Assembly: GCA_023433945.1 (NCBI GenBank)
Contig: JAEYTP010000144.1
Coordinates: forward strand, 1-45,300
DNA length: 45,300 nucleotides
DNA from: Bacillota bacterium
GTDB taxonomy: Bacteria > Bacillota > Clostridia > Acetivibrionales > DSM-1351
Reading direction: 5' to 3'
In this document: positions 33,887-42,467 of the stretch, piece by piece
How positions within the stretch are numbered: position 1 is the first letter of the stretch
Layout: each line of letters begins with the position of its first letter
The notes under the pieces: generated by a model
What the model was told of the DNA's origin: nothing
The model's input: the letters and a program-made list of their open reading frames with translations, nothing else
The model's database searches: none
Made by a program: the position numbers and the translations under genes

Positions 33887-36343
33887 TTATAGCATATTAT
33901 ATGGATTTATATCTATGCTCATATTAACGTCTTTGTCCTTCTTGCGATGGAATGAATCATTCAGCTTTGTTAGCGCTTCTATGAGTGCTTGCTTGTCCGA
34001 TAGCTTTATTACTATTCTCCAACGATACTTGTTTGCTATTCTCTGTATGGGACTTCTGGAGGGTCCTAAAATAGAGCACTCCTGTCCCGGAGCATTTATG
34101 GCTGATACCAACAGAGGCTTTTGAGTCTTTGCGGCATCATAAACCTTTTTGTCCCAAGTACCTGTAAAAGTTATTATGGCTACATTGCTAAATGGAGGAT
34201 ACCACAGTTTTTTTCTGATGGATATCTCCTGCTGATACAGCTTCTTGAAATCATGCCGGCAGGCAGCCAAAATGCTGTACTCCTCAGTGTTATAGGTCTG
34301 TATCACAACTCTGCCCAGCAACTCACCCCTGCCCGCTCTGCCGGCCACCTGCGTCAAGAGTTGGAAGGTTCTTTCCGCTGAGCGGAAATCACCGGCATTC
34401 AACATACTATCCGCAGCTAGCACTCCTACCAGTGTCACATTGGGAAAATCATGCCCCTTAGCTATCATCTGAGTACCTACAAGGATATCTATATTATCCC
34501 GCCTAAAACGGGTGAGAATATCCTCGTGGGAGTTTTTATAGCCAGTAGTATCTATATCCATTCTAATAACTGAGCTCTGCGGTAATGCCTTTTTTATCTC
34601 CTCTTCTATCTTCTGAGTACCGGTACCAAAATACCTGATATAATTGCTGTTGCATTTAGGGCATCTGCTTGGATTATTTACTGTATAGCCACAATAGTGA
34701 CATATAAGCCTCTCGTCCTTTGAATGGTAAGTAAGCGCAATACTGCATTCAGGGCATTTCATTGTAAGACCGCAGCTTCTGCACATTACGAAGGTAGAAA
34801 AACCTCTTCTGTTCAAGAACAAAATGCTTTGTTCCCCATTTTCTATATTTTTCTCCAACTCGTCAACAAGCATCTTGCAAAAAGGTGTTTTATTACCGTT
34901 CTCTAGCTCCTGCCTCATATCAACGAGGTGAACCTTAGGAAGCACTGCTGTGCTAGGGCGGTTATGCATCTCCAATAGTTCAATTTCTCCATTAATTGCC
35001 CTGTAATAGGTTTCTATAGATGGAGTAGCCGACCCGTACAATAGAAGTGCATTGTTTATCTCACAGCGCTTTTGTGCAACCTCTTTTGCATTGTATCGGG
35101 GCATTGCTTCTGATTTATATGAGCTTTCATGCTCTTCGTCTATTATAATAAGTCCGAGGTTTTCTAAAGGAGCAAAAACAGCTGACCGTGCACCTACAAC
35201 GACATCAACCTTACCCTCGCTGATTAGCCTCCACTGGTCATAGCGCTCACCTAACGACAGTCTGCTGTGAACTATAGCCACCCTGTTCCCGAACCTTGCG
35301 ACAAACCTCTCCACCATCTGAGGTGTAAGTGAAATCTCTGGCACAAGCATTATTGCTCGTTTGCCCAATGAAAAGCAGTGTGCTATTAATTGCAGATATA
35401 CTTCTGTTTTGCCACTTCCCGTAACGCCGTGCAATAACGACTCTGAATAGCAGCCCCTAGAAATACTGCCCTTGAGGCTTTCTAGCGCATTACGCTGCTC
35501 ATCAGTTGGTTCAAGCGGTATAGTGGGCTCATAATGTCTGCCGCTCAGAGGGTTTCTTTTGACCTCTATCGTTGTAAAACGTATATACCCATGTTTACTC
35601 AAAGTATTCAAAACTGAAGGAGTAACATCTGCAAACCTCTGAATATCTGACACAGATACTTCTTCATTGTCTTTGAGTATTTCAAGCACTCTTATGTGCT
35701 GTATCTTCTTGATTGCGTTGCTTTCAAGCAGCTCTGTAACTTCTTCAGGTGAAATATTCAAGGTGATTCCCTTGATTGTCTTTGCAGAAATCTTTTGCTG
35801 GTAGCTCTCGCATATATCAACAACTCCTAGACTTTGAAGCTCATCGGTATACTTTTTGAAGCCGGTAATTCCACACTCCAGCTTTAACTCCTCGAAGTCG
35901 CACTCTCCTCCAATATCGCGTAGTTTTTCAACTATTTTTTTACAATTTGGTTTTTTAATATCCGAACAATCACATTCAATAAGCTTTATACACTTTACAG
36001 CACAAACACTAATTCCTGGAGGCAGCATACATTTAATCACATCAGAATATGTGCAGATGTACTGCTTTTTCATCCACTCCATCAAATCAATACTTTCACT
36101 TTTTATCAAGGGATAGGGCTCCATAACCGAGGTAATATGCTTAAAGTCTATATCAGCATCGGGCACCGTTTTTGTGAGTTCCACAACAAAGCCCTCTCTA
36201 GATTGGTTTCCTCCACCAAAAGGGACGAGTACCCTACTGCCTACAAATATTGAGGTTGCAAGGTTAGCTGGGATAGCATATGTATATTTTTTATCAAATG
36301 AGCGAGTGGTGTTTGACAACACCACAGTAGCAAAAGTCATCAT
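33887..36343 (-). CDS. priA: Primosomal replication restart helicase PriA
   Basis: A 3'-5' superfamily 2 helicase that reloads replisomes at stalled forks, 818 residues. The N-terminal DNA-binding domain starts TFATVVLSNTTRSFDKKYTYAIP. Helicase motifs include HGVTGSGKTEVYLQL (Walker A), IIDEEHESSYK (DEEH box), GSATPSIETY and QVAGRAGRG. A zinc region carries paired cysteines (CRSCG, CPEC, CHYCG, CPKC). Tandem ATG codons at 36343 and 36340 are both possible starts, with AAGGA upstream. It heads the def-fmt cluster and lies 76 nt after the polyprenyl synthase gene. Confidence 0.97.
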   Translation of the reverse strand: MMTFATVVLSNTTRSFDKKYTYAIPANLATSIFVGSRVLVPFGGGNQSREGFVVELTKTVPDADIDFKHITSVMEPYPLIKSESIDLMEWMKKQYICTYSDVIKCMLPPGISVCAVKCIKLIECDCSDIKKPNCKKIVEKLRDIGGECDFEELKLECGITGFKKYTDELQSLGVVDICESYQQKISAKTIKGITLNISPEEVTELLESNAIKKIQHIRVLEILKDNEEVSVSDIQRFADVTPSVLNTLSKHGYIRFTTIEVKRNPLSGRHYEPTIPLEPTDEQRNALESLKGSISRGCYSESLLHGVTGSGKTEVYLQLIAHCFSLGKRAIMLVPEISLTPQMVERFVARFGNRVAIVHSRLSLGERYDQWRLISEGKVDVVVGARSAVFAPLENLGLIIIDEEHESSYKSEAMPRYNAKEVAQKRCEINNALLLYGSATPSIETYYRAINGEIELLEMHNRPSTAVLPKVHLVDMRQELENGNKTPFCKMLVDELEKNIENGEQSILFLNRRGFSTFVMCRSCGLTMKCPECSIALTYHSKDERLICHYCGYTVNNPSRCPKCNSNYIRYFGTGTQKIEEEIKKALPQSSVIRMDIDTTGYKNSHEDILTRFRRDNIDILVGTQMIAKGHDFPNVTLVGVLAADSMLNAGDFRSAERTFQLLTQVAGRAGRGELLGRVVIQTYNTEEYSILAACRHDFKKLYQQEISIRKKLWYPPFSNVAIITFTGTWDKKVYDAAKTQKPLLVSAINAPGQECSILGPSRSPIQRIANKYRWRIVIKLSDKQALIEALTKLNDSFHRKKDKDVNMSIDINPYNML

Positions 36344-36419
36344 ATTGGGTCCATTCCTTGTTAGATAAGCTGTACAAGCATCATTTTATTTAAATCATAT
36401 TATATCATAATAAAGCATT

Positions 36420-37376
36420 TCAGATTTGCAAATTGAGTAAAAGGAAAGTAAAAATATTTTTGGTCTCACAATTAGGAAGCATTGATATATAACGCTGTGC
36501 CCTCGAATGGTATTTTTTTATAAGTGCCCTTGTATAATCAATGCCCCCACTCTCTAGTATCTCATTTACTAAAATGCTTAGATTTTCAGGGGAGATACTT
36601 TTGTTTTCAGTAAGCTGCTTAAGGTGTAAGGCTACGTATTGATTATTCTTAGACGCATATATTGCCGGTAAGGTAATGATACCCTTTGAAAGGTCATTCT
36701 TTATTGGCTTACCCCATTCTTTATCGTCACATAAATAATCCTTTGCATCATCTACCAATTGAAATATCATTCCGTAATAAAAGCCAATCTTGGTAAGTGT
36801 TTTTGACAGTGCCTCATCACATTTTGAGCAGGCAGACCCAAGAGCACATGATGCAGAAAACAAGATTGCTGTCTTTCTCGATATCCTTTTTAAATAATTG
36901 GGCACTGAGAGGGTAAGCTTGTATTTATCCCTAAATTGGTCCACTTCACCTTCACATATGATATTTATTGCCTTGGCTGCAATACCTAGTTTTTTATTTG
37001 ATAGGGTGTTTGAAAGCATGGTGACAGCACGTGTATACAGGTAGTCTCCACAGTATATGGACATATCCGTACCGTATTTTTTATAAATGGTTTCTTTGCC
37101 TCTTCTAAAGAGTGCATCATCCAAAACATCATCATGGATTAACGTTGCGGTATGTAGCACCTCTACTGCAGAAGCAACCGGAATGACCTTTTTTTTATCA
37201 AATTTACCCAAGGAAGCAGCAAGAATTACAAAGGCGGGACGCAGCCTTTTTCCCCCTGCACATACTGTTTCCATTGCTGCCTGTGTCAACAACTCGTTTC
37301 TTGATACTATATTTTTTTTAATGTAATATTCAACCTCAAGCAAATTATTATATAAATCAGGAAACTGTTCCCACAT
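36420..37376 (-). CDS. dmkB: All-trans polyprenyl diphosphate synthase (HepT/DmkB-like)
   Basis: An isoprenoid chain-elongating enzyme of 318 residues that makes the prenyl tail of a quinone. It has GGKRLRP (41-47), the first Asp-rich motif DDVLD (82-86) and the second DDAKD (209-213). Five residues before the first motif is Ala77, a small residue that in this family permits longer chains, so a product beyond C15-C20 is likely. The ATG follows GAGG and lies 7 nt after the Gx-transporter-family gene. In Listeria the corresponding enzyme (DmkB) supplies the demethylmenaquinone used in extracellular electron transfer. The partner DmkA prenyltransferase is not in this window. The symbol is assigned by context. 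Confidence 0.85.
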   Translation of the reverse strand: MWEQFPDLYNNLLEVEYYIKKNIVSRNELLTQAAMETVCAGGKRLRPAFVILAASLGKFDKKKVIPVASAVEVLHTATLIHDDVLDDALFRRGKETIYKKYGTDMSIYCGDYLYTRAVTMLSNTLSNKKLGIAAKAINIICEGEVDQFRDKYKLTLSVPNYLKRISRKTAILFSASCALGSACSKCDEALSKTLTKIGFYYGMIFQLVDDAKDYLCDDKEWGKPIKNDLSKGIITLPAIYASKNNQYVALHLKQLTENKSISPENLSILVNEILESGGIDYTRALIKKYHSRAQRYISMLPNCETKNIFTFLLLNLQI

Positions 37377-37383
37377 AACTACC

Positions 37384-37920
37384 TCATATCATAGAAAATA
37401 ATTTTATTTTTTTCATCGCTTTTATCAAAAAGGAGCTGCAAAAGCCTACAAAGCAACCCATAAATATCCCTGAAATGAGCAGAACAGGGAGATAGTACAT
37501 AACAGACATGTCACTCATCAATAAACATGCAATTGTAATTTGACCTATATTATGAAATATCGAGCCTGCAATACTAATTCCAACCAAGCTTAAAAAATTA
37601 GGGAGAATCTTAAGTAATAACCACATTACACTTGCACTAAGAATGGCACCTGCTATACTGAACAGGAAAATTACAGGGCCTCCTGTGAAAAGTGATGCAA
37701 TAATGCACCGTATTAGTATTATGAAAAGGGTGTCTAAATATCCAAAGTAGACAATAGAAACTATTGTAATAATGTTTGCCAAGCCTAATTTGATACCTGG
37801 AATGCCAATAGGTATCGGAAGCATACCCTCTACAATGGATAATACCAATGCCTGGGAGGTAAGCAAAGCCAATAAGCATAATCTTTTAACTGTGCTACTG
37901 TTTCTTAATAATATTCTCAT
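37384..37920 (-). CDS. eetB: Gx transporter family membrane protein (EetB-like)
   Basis: A 178-residue polytopic membrane protein with five or six helices. PIPIGIPGIKLGLANIITI and LFSIAGAILSASVMWLL fit the Gx transporter family, often annotated as heptaprenyl diphosphate synthase component I. In Listeria the homologue in the flavin electron-transfer locus is EetB, needed for extracellular electron transfer but of unknown mechanism. GGAG lies 8 nt before the ATG, and the gene starts 2 nt after the NusG-II gene. Position between that gene and the polyprenyl synthase supports the EetB assignment. A generic substrate-capture transporter remains possible. Confidence 0.82.
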   Translation of the reverse strand: MRILLRNSSTVKRLCLLALLTSQALVLSIVEGMLPIPIGIPGIKLGLANIITIVSIVYFGYLDTLFIILIRCIIASLFTGGPVIFLFSIAGAILSASVMWLLLKILPNFLSLVGISIAGSIFHNIGQITIACLLMSDMSVMYYLPVLLISGIFMGCFVGFCSSFLIKAMKKIKLFSMI

Positions 37921-37922
37921 AA

Positions 37923-38279
37923 CTACTTCTCCGATATCGATATTATAACTTTATTGGGCATGCAAACAGCAATTTCGTCAGTATGGTCCAGCCAACCTGT
38001 TTTCACACAGGTTTTGTCTGGGCAGTCTGAGTCTTGAAACCTTATACGACCATTTTCTGCAACAATAGTAGCGTGGTATACTCCATCAACTTGAATAGTT
38101 TTTGAACCTTGAAGATTGTTTAAATCGATTGTCCTAATAATGGTGTCATCTTGCTTAATAACCGCAATCAATTTTCCCGATGCATTTGCACTGGTTGTGT
38201 TCCATTGTGTCATATAGACAACAACCGCTAATACACCTGTTATCAATAATATTAGAAGAATATCACCCTTTTTCAGCAT
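37923..38279 (-). CDS. eetA: NusG domain II-containing membrane-anchored protein (EetA-like)
   Basis: A 118-residue protein with one N-terminal membrane helix (ILLILLITGVLAVVVYM). The extracytoplasmic domain resembles NusG domain II, ending in RFQDSDCPDKTCVKTGWL, whose CPDKTC cysteine pair is conserved in this family. The Listeria homologue EetA belongs to the flavin-based electron-transfer locus. No ApbE flavinylation motif (D-x-x-T/S-G-A-T-like) is visible in it. I chose the ATG at 38279, which has GGTGAG upstream and overlaps apbE by 17 nt. An ATG at 38303 is possible. Confidence 0.82.
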   Translation of the reverse strand: MLKKGDILLILLITGVLAVVVYMTQWNTTSANASGKLIAVIKQDDTIIRTIDLNNLQGSKTIQVDGVYHATIVAENGRIRFQDSDCPDKTCVKTGWLDHTDEIAVCMPNKVIISISEK

Positions 38280-39312
38280 ACTTAAACTCACCACTTTCAT
38301 CAATAAAGGTAAAATAAGGTTTAAGCCCTTCTGTTATATGAACTTTTTTATCCTTTGTTATAATTATGGCTTCAACACCGGGCAGTTTTTTGAGCATAGC
38401 TACTGATTTTTTGTAACCCATTACAAAAGCAGCAGTTGACAATGCATCCGCTTCTATGGATTTATCAGTGACGATGGTCACGCTTATAATGTCTGAATTA
38501 CTTGGATATCCCGTTTTGGGATCAATTATGTGATGGTACCTGATACCATTCTTTTCAAAAAAACGCTCATAATCTCCAGAGGTTACAACCGTTTTGTCAG
38601 AAACACTCAATACTCCTATATATTTGCCGTTTGTACCCCTTGGGTTTTGAATCCCGATTTTCCACGGCGTTCCATCAGGCTTTGAGCCAATTACCGAAAC
38701 ATTTCCACCTAGATTGATATACGCTGATTTAACTCCATTTTTATTGCATATTCTTACAGCTTCATCCGCAGCATATCCTTTTGCAATTGCACCTAAATCT
38801 ATACTGTCTCCTTTAATGGATAAGACCGCAGTATTATCCTTAACATTTACTTTTATTTGCCTATAATCCACTAGTTTTAGAAGTTCATTTATTTTTTGCT
38901 GAGTTGGGACGTGAGGGTGGTCTGTCATAATACCCCATTCCTTTACAAGTGGGCCTATTGTTATGTCGAAGGCTCCATCTGAAAGCTCAGAGAACCTTTT
39001 TGCGGTATCTAGAATGTAAATAATGTCAGCATTTAATTCTACTACGCTGTTACTACCTGCCTGAGCGTTAAAGCTGCTAACCATACTGTCTTCATTATTA
39101 ACTGACATATTATTTTCTATCTGCCTAAACCTCTCAAAGATTTCATGTGATGCGGCTTTTGCATGTTCACCATATATCTTGTCAGTTATAATTGTTCCCA
39201 TTTGAAAGCTCTGCTGCTCGATATAACCCTTGTCTTCACTACAGCCGCTTAAATAAATTGATAGAAAAGCAAAAAATGCTAAAACAACAGCAACTCTTTT
39301 TCTCAAGTACAT
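38263..39312 (-). CDS. apbE: FAD:protein FMN transferase (ApbE/FmnB lipoprotein)
   Basis: Transfers FMN from FAD to a Thr or Ser of extracytoplasmic flavoproteins. The 349-residue protein has a lipoprotein signal MYLRKRVAVVLAFFAFLSIY followed by LSGC (Cys24), then SDGAFDITIGPLV (111-123), DLGAIAKGYAAD (172-183), HHIIDPKTGYP (260-270) and ADALSTAAFVMG with metal ligand D289. These are the ApbE FAD and Mg motifs. GAGAGG precedes the ATG at 39312. A longer start would mask the signal peptide. It is divergent from ndh2 and first in the eet-like operon, as FmnB is in Listeria. Its target protein is not obvious in this window. RnfG/RnfD-type subunits elsewhere are an alternative. Confidence 0.93.
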   Translation of the reverse strand: MYLRKRVAVVLAFFAFLSIYLSGCSEDKGYIEQQSFQMGTIITDKIYGEHAKAASHEIFERFRQIENNMSVNNEDSMVSSFNAQAGSNSVVELNADIIYILDTAKRFSELSDGAFDITIGPLVKEWGIMTDHPHVPTQQKINELLKLVDYRQIKVNVKDNTAVLSIKGDSIDLGAIAKGYAADEAVRICNKNGVKSAYINLGGNVSVIGSKPDGTPWKIGIQNPRGTNGKYIGVLSVSDKTVVTSGDYERFFEKNGIRYHHIIDPKTGYPSNSDIISVTIVTDKSIEADALSTAAFVMGYKKSVAMLKKLPGVEAIIITKDKKVHITEGLKPYFTFIDESGEFKYAEKG

Positions 39313-39390
39313 ACATCCTCTCAAGCAATTATTTGTATCATTAGTAAAAATATTTCCAAAAACATGAGATACCATGCAAATTTACCAAAA

Positions 39391-39473
39391 CTTCTTAAAA
39401 TCTGTTTATGAATACATTCCACTTGTTTTTAGCATGATAATAAGCAATTGGATATTTTCAAGATTTTAAGAAG
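39391..39473. repeat. 13-bp perfect inverted repeat in the ndh2-apbE divergent region
   Basis: CTTCTTAAAATCT (39391-39403) and AGATTTTAAGAAG (39461-39473) are exact reverse complements separated by 57 nt. The right arm touches the ndh2 Shine-Dalgarno GGAAGG. The pair could be a two-site operator or, if both arms are transcribed, a stem that hides the ribosome site. Confidence 0.8.
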
Positions 39474-39487
39474 GAAGGATTGTAGAT

Positions 39488-41239
39488 ATGCCAAAAAAAG
39501 TTGTTATAGTAGGTGCAGGTTATGCAGGAGTAGAAACAGCATTGTATCTGCAAAAGAAAAAAAAGAAAACGGATGATTTTAGCATTACGTTGATAGATAA
39601 AAACTCCTATCATACTTTACTTACAGAGCTGCACGAATCTGCAGGCAACAGAATTGATGAAGAAGGGGTAATCGTGCCTCTTCGAGATATTTTTGAATAC
39701 ACTTCTGTTAAGCTGGTAAAAGATGAAATTAATCAATTTGATTTCGAACAAAAAACAATAGCTTCCAACTCTCAACAATACGAATATGATTATCTTGTGC
39801 TTGCCTTTGGCAGTGAGCCTAATTATTATGGTATTCCAGGTATGAAAGAAAATGCTTTCCCGCTTTGGTCCTTTAAGGATTCCTTGCGTGTGAAGGAACA
39901 AATTAAACATTGTTTCGCTGTTGCTTCCCAAGAGGAGGACTATGAGAAAAGAAAAGCTCTACTCAGTTTTGTAGTGGGTGGAGGTGGCTTTACTGGTGTA
40001 GAAATGATTGGAGAGTTAGGTAGATGGGTTCCATCTCTTTGCAAGGAATATAATGTTTCAAGAGATGAAGTTCATCTATATTTAATTGAAGCCTTGCCAA
40101 AAATTTTGCCTATTCTTAAAGATAAAAATATTGAAAAATCAATGAAATATTTGACACAGAAGCTTAAAGTAAATGTTATGCTCAATTCAGCCATTACTAA
40201 GCTTAGCCCTGATATGGTTGAGCTAAAGGAAGGCAGCACTATTAACACAAAAACACTAATTTGGACAGCAGGCATTAAAGCAAACTCCCTTACCGATATG
40301 GTAGATACTGAAAAGAACAGAACCAATAGAATTGTAGTAAATGAGTATACCTCTACCAATTTACCTGATGTATATTCAATAGGAGACGTATGTGCCTTCT
40401 CATATCAGGATAATGTACTACCTCCTTTAGTAGAGAGTGCCCTACAGACCGGCGAGGCTTGTGCAAAAAACATACTTGCCGATATGAGAGGTACAGAAAT
40501 GAAACCCCTCAATCCAAAACTCCATGGTGTAATGGTTTCTATAGGTAGTAATTTTGCGGTAAGTGAGATTATGGGCAAAATCCTTCCTGTTTGGCTTTCT
40601 ATCGTAATGAAATATTTCGTAAATATCCATTATTTATTTGGAATAGGCGGTTTTGATCTTGTTTGGAAGTATCTTGACCATGAATTATTAAATAAAAGGC
40701 AGAGACGCTCTCTTCTTGAATCCAACTATTCTACAAAGGGCTTGAGAGTTTTTCTGGTACCTCTACGAATATTCTTGGGTTATATCTGGCTTAAAGAGGG
40801 TATCAACAAACTAAGCGAGGGCTGGCTGACCACCCCTATGCTTTCCGGACTGCCTGTTGATGGACAAACAAGTGCATCCATAACAGAGACAGGTGAAAAA
40901 GCATTTAGAATAGTATCTTCACACACCCCAGGATGGTATGCCTGGATTGCAGATAATTTAATTATACCCAATGCCCTCTTCTTTCAGATAATGATAGTAC
41001 TTGCAGAATTAGCATTGGGATTAGCCTTCATTTCGGGTACCTTTACTTTTTTAGCTGCTTTAGGTGCTCTTGCATTAAATGTAAATTTCCTATTATCAAC
41101 CGGTCTTTATGAGACAAGCTGGTGGATGATACCTGCAGAGATTGCAATGCTTGCAGGAGCAGGACGGTCCTTTGGGGTTGATTATTATCTAATACCTGGA
41201 TTGATGAAGTTCTGGCGGTATTTAGTAAGGCGGCGATAG
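39488..41239 (+). CDS. ndh2: Type II NADH dehydrogenase with C-terminal DoxX-like membrane domain (Ndh2)
   Basis: A flavoprotein that oxidises NADH and passes electrons to a quinone. Of 583 residues, 1-400 form an NDH-2 fold: FAD-binding GAGYAG (9-14), NAD-binding GGGGFTG (164-170), TAGIKA and the second FAD motif YSIGD (296-300). Normal NDH-2 enzymes end near 400-430. Here residues about 419-583 add a DoxX/DoxD-like domain with three or four membrane helices (LRVFLVPLRIFLGYIWLKEGINKL and following). The Listeria Ndh2 of the extracellular electron-transfer locus also has an extra C-terminal membrane domain. GGAAGG lies 9 nt before the ATG. Confidence 0.93.
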   Translation: MPKKVVIVGAGYAGVETALYLQKKKKKTDDFSITLIDKNSYHTLLTELHESAGNRIDEEGVIVPLRDIFEYTSVKLVKDEINQFDFEQKTIASNSQQYEYDYLVLAFGSEPNYYGIPGMKENAFPLWSFKDSLRVKEQIKHCFAVASQEEDYEKRKALLSFVVGGGGFTGVEMIGELGRWVPSLCKEYNVSRDEVHLYLIEALPKILPILKDKNIEKSMKYLTQKLKVNVMLNSAITKLSPDMVELKEGSTINTKTLIWTAGIKANSLTDMVDTEKNRTNRIVVNEYTSTNLPDVYSIGDVCAFSYQDNVLPPLVESALQTGEACAKNILADMRGTEMKPLNPKLHGVMVSIGSNFAVSEIMGKILPVWLSIVMKYFVNIHYLFGIGGFDLVWKYLDHELLNKRQRRSLLESNYSTKGLRVFLVPLRIFLGYIWLKEGINKLSEGWLTTPMLSGLPVDGQTSASITETGEKAFRIVSSHTPGWYAWIADNLIIPNALFFQIMIVLAELALGLAFISGTFTFLAALGALALNVNFLLSTGLYETSWWMIPAEIAMLAGAGRSFGVDYYLIPGLMKFWRYLVRRR

Positions 41240-41260
41240 AGCCACTGATTACAATAAAAC

Positions 41261-41305
41261 GGGCCAAAGATTTAGCTTGATAAAAGCTATTTCAATGGCC
41301 CATTT
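41261..41305 (+). terminator. Terminator after ndh2
   Basis: GGGCCA (41261-41266) pairs with TGGCCC (41296-41301), and an inner stem TAGCTT/AAGCTA is separated by small internal loops. It is followed by ATTTATAT and lies 21 nt after the ndh2 stop. The T-run is weak, so efficiency is uncertain. Confidence 0.6.
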
Positions 41306-41394
41306 ATATGTACTTTTGCTTGTTAGTCCAATTATATTAATTTAACTAAAATTATTTAACTATAGATAATTGATTACAGATTAATCTCTATTTA

Positions 41395-42072
41395 TTATTC
41401 ACCCATGGAATCAACTATCTCAATACCCTCTTCTTTTTCCTGTGTGTCATCTGAAATTTCCATCTTGGATACCGAAACCTCATATGCAGTCTTAGTAATG
41501 GCTTCACCCGACTCCAATTTCTTCTGATATTCTCTGGATTGAATTCTTCCCCAAATCTTTATATTATCGCCAATAGTAAGGTTTTGCGAATAACGGGCAT
41601 TTCTACCCCAAGCAATACATGGTATGTAATCAGATTTATTATATGGCCTGTTTACAGCTATAAGCAAATCTGTAATTTCCCTACCGAATGGAGTCATTCT
41701 ATAGATTGGAGCCTTGCATATGTACCCATTTAAATAGATCTGATTTGGATTTTTGACCTTTTTATCCTCTTCGATGAAGTTAATCTCTCTAGCAAATACA
41801 GTAAGTACAAGCTTATTGGATTCGCTTTTATAACTGTTGTAGGATCTAAACTGCCCTTCTACATCCAAAAGTACGCCCAATTGAAGCTTGCTCTTTGGTA
41901 TCAAACGTTCTGAAAAGGTGACAGAAATCTTGTCGCTGCTATCACTCAAGCGCGGCACCTCAATGTAAAAAGAGTAAAACCCTTCACCATATACCTCATG
42001 ACTATATTCAACATCTGATACTACTTTACCTGAAATGGTCACAACATTGTTTTCTATCACATTTCCGACCAT
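41395..42072 (-). CDS. Single-stranded DNA-binding-like protein with two OB folds
   Basis: A 225-residue protein with two SSB-type OB folds in tandem. The first (about 5-105) has NVVTISGKVVSDVEYSHEV and FYSFYIEVPRLSDSSDKISV. The second (about 110-215) has NQIYLNGYICKAPIYRMTPFGREITDLLIAVNRPY, CIAWGRNARYSQNLTIGDNIKIWGRIQSREY, which matches the usual SSB core. It ends in an acidic tail without the DDDLPF-type tip of the housekeeping SSB. The ATG at 42072 has GGAG 9 nt upstream. It is probably an accessory SSB. The ring partner genes rpsF and rpsR of the housekeeping ssb are absent. Confidence 0.82.
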   Translation of the reverse strand: MVGNVIENNVVTISGKVVSDVEYSHEVYGEGFYSFYIEVPRLSDSSDKISVTFSERLIPKSKLQLGVLLDVEGQFRSYNSYKSESNKLVLTVFAREINFIEEDKKVKNPNQIYLNGYICKAPIYRMTPFGREITDLLIAVNRPYNKSDYIPCIAWGRNARYSQNLTIGDNIKIWGRIQSREYQKKLESGEAITKTAYEVSVSKMEISDDTQEKEEGIEIVDSMGE

Positions 42073-42467
42073 TTTATCCAACTCCTCTCTTTTGCTGTTG
42101 TGCTTCTCAATAATAATTTATCTAATGTAATATTTATTCTATAAAATCCATTTTTAGAATTTATTTTAAAAATAAAAAACAGCCTGCAACAACCAAAAAA
42201 ATTTTGGATGGCCTAGGTAAAGCATACATACCAAAATAATACAATCATTTAATATTATATTACATATTTATATTATTGAAAATCCCTTAATCCACAAAAA
42301 AGAAACTTAATTTATATGAAAAATATATATAAAAAGAAACTAGCCCTCACAAAAGATGTTTACTGTCGCTCAATATTTATAAATAAAAAACAATAAGTCG
42401 CTTTCTTGCTTAAGAAAGCGACTCTCTTGACAAATAATTTGAATTATCAACTACATATAAGACCCAA
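42073..42467. other. AT-rich gene-free region with one terminator
   Basis: A 395-bp gap. It contains the terminator at 42383-42423 and a small perfect palindrome (CCAAAA/TTTTGG, 42193-42207) near an A-rich tract. I see no riboswitch, RNA gene or supported small gene. Confidence 0.6.
42383..42423 (-). terminator. Rho-independent terminator of the TM2 gene
   Basis: A perfect 12-bp stem (AGTCGCTTTCTT, 42396-42407, with AAGAAAGCGACT, 42412-42423) has a 4-nt loop. On the minus strand it is followed by TATTGTTTTTT. It lies 45 nt after the TM2 gene's stop codon. Confidence 0.9.

Noticed and set aside
39370..39487. An FMN riboswitch upstream of ndh2 or apbE
   Set aside because: The conserved RFN elements (AGGATATTCTTCGGGG-like blocks) are absent on both strands. 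Only the 13-bp inverted repeat is present.
42165..42225. A CCAAAA/TTTTGG palindrome near A-rich DNA as a possible riboswitch or terminator for the SSB-like gene
   Set aside because: The stem is only 6 bp of mostly A-T pairs, the flanks do not pair, and no riboswitch core motif is visible.
42322..42402. A 26-codon plus-strand open frame before the TM2 gene terminator
   Set aside because: There is no Shine-Dalgarno, no promoter and no similarity that I recognise. The hairpin after it is explained by the minus-strand TM2 gene.
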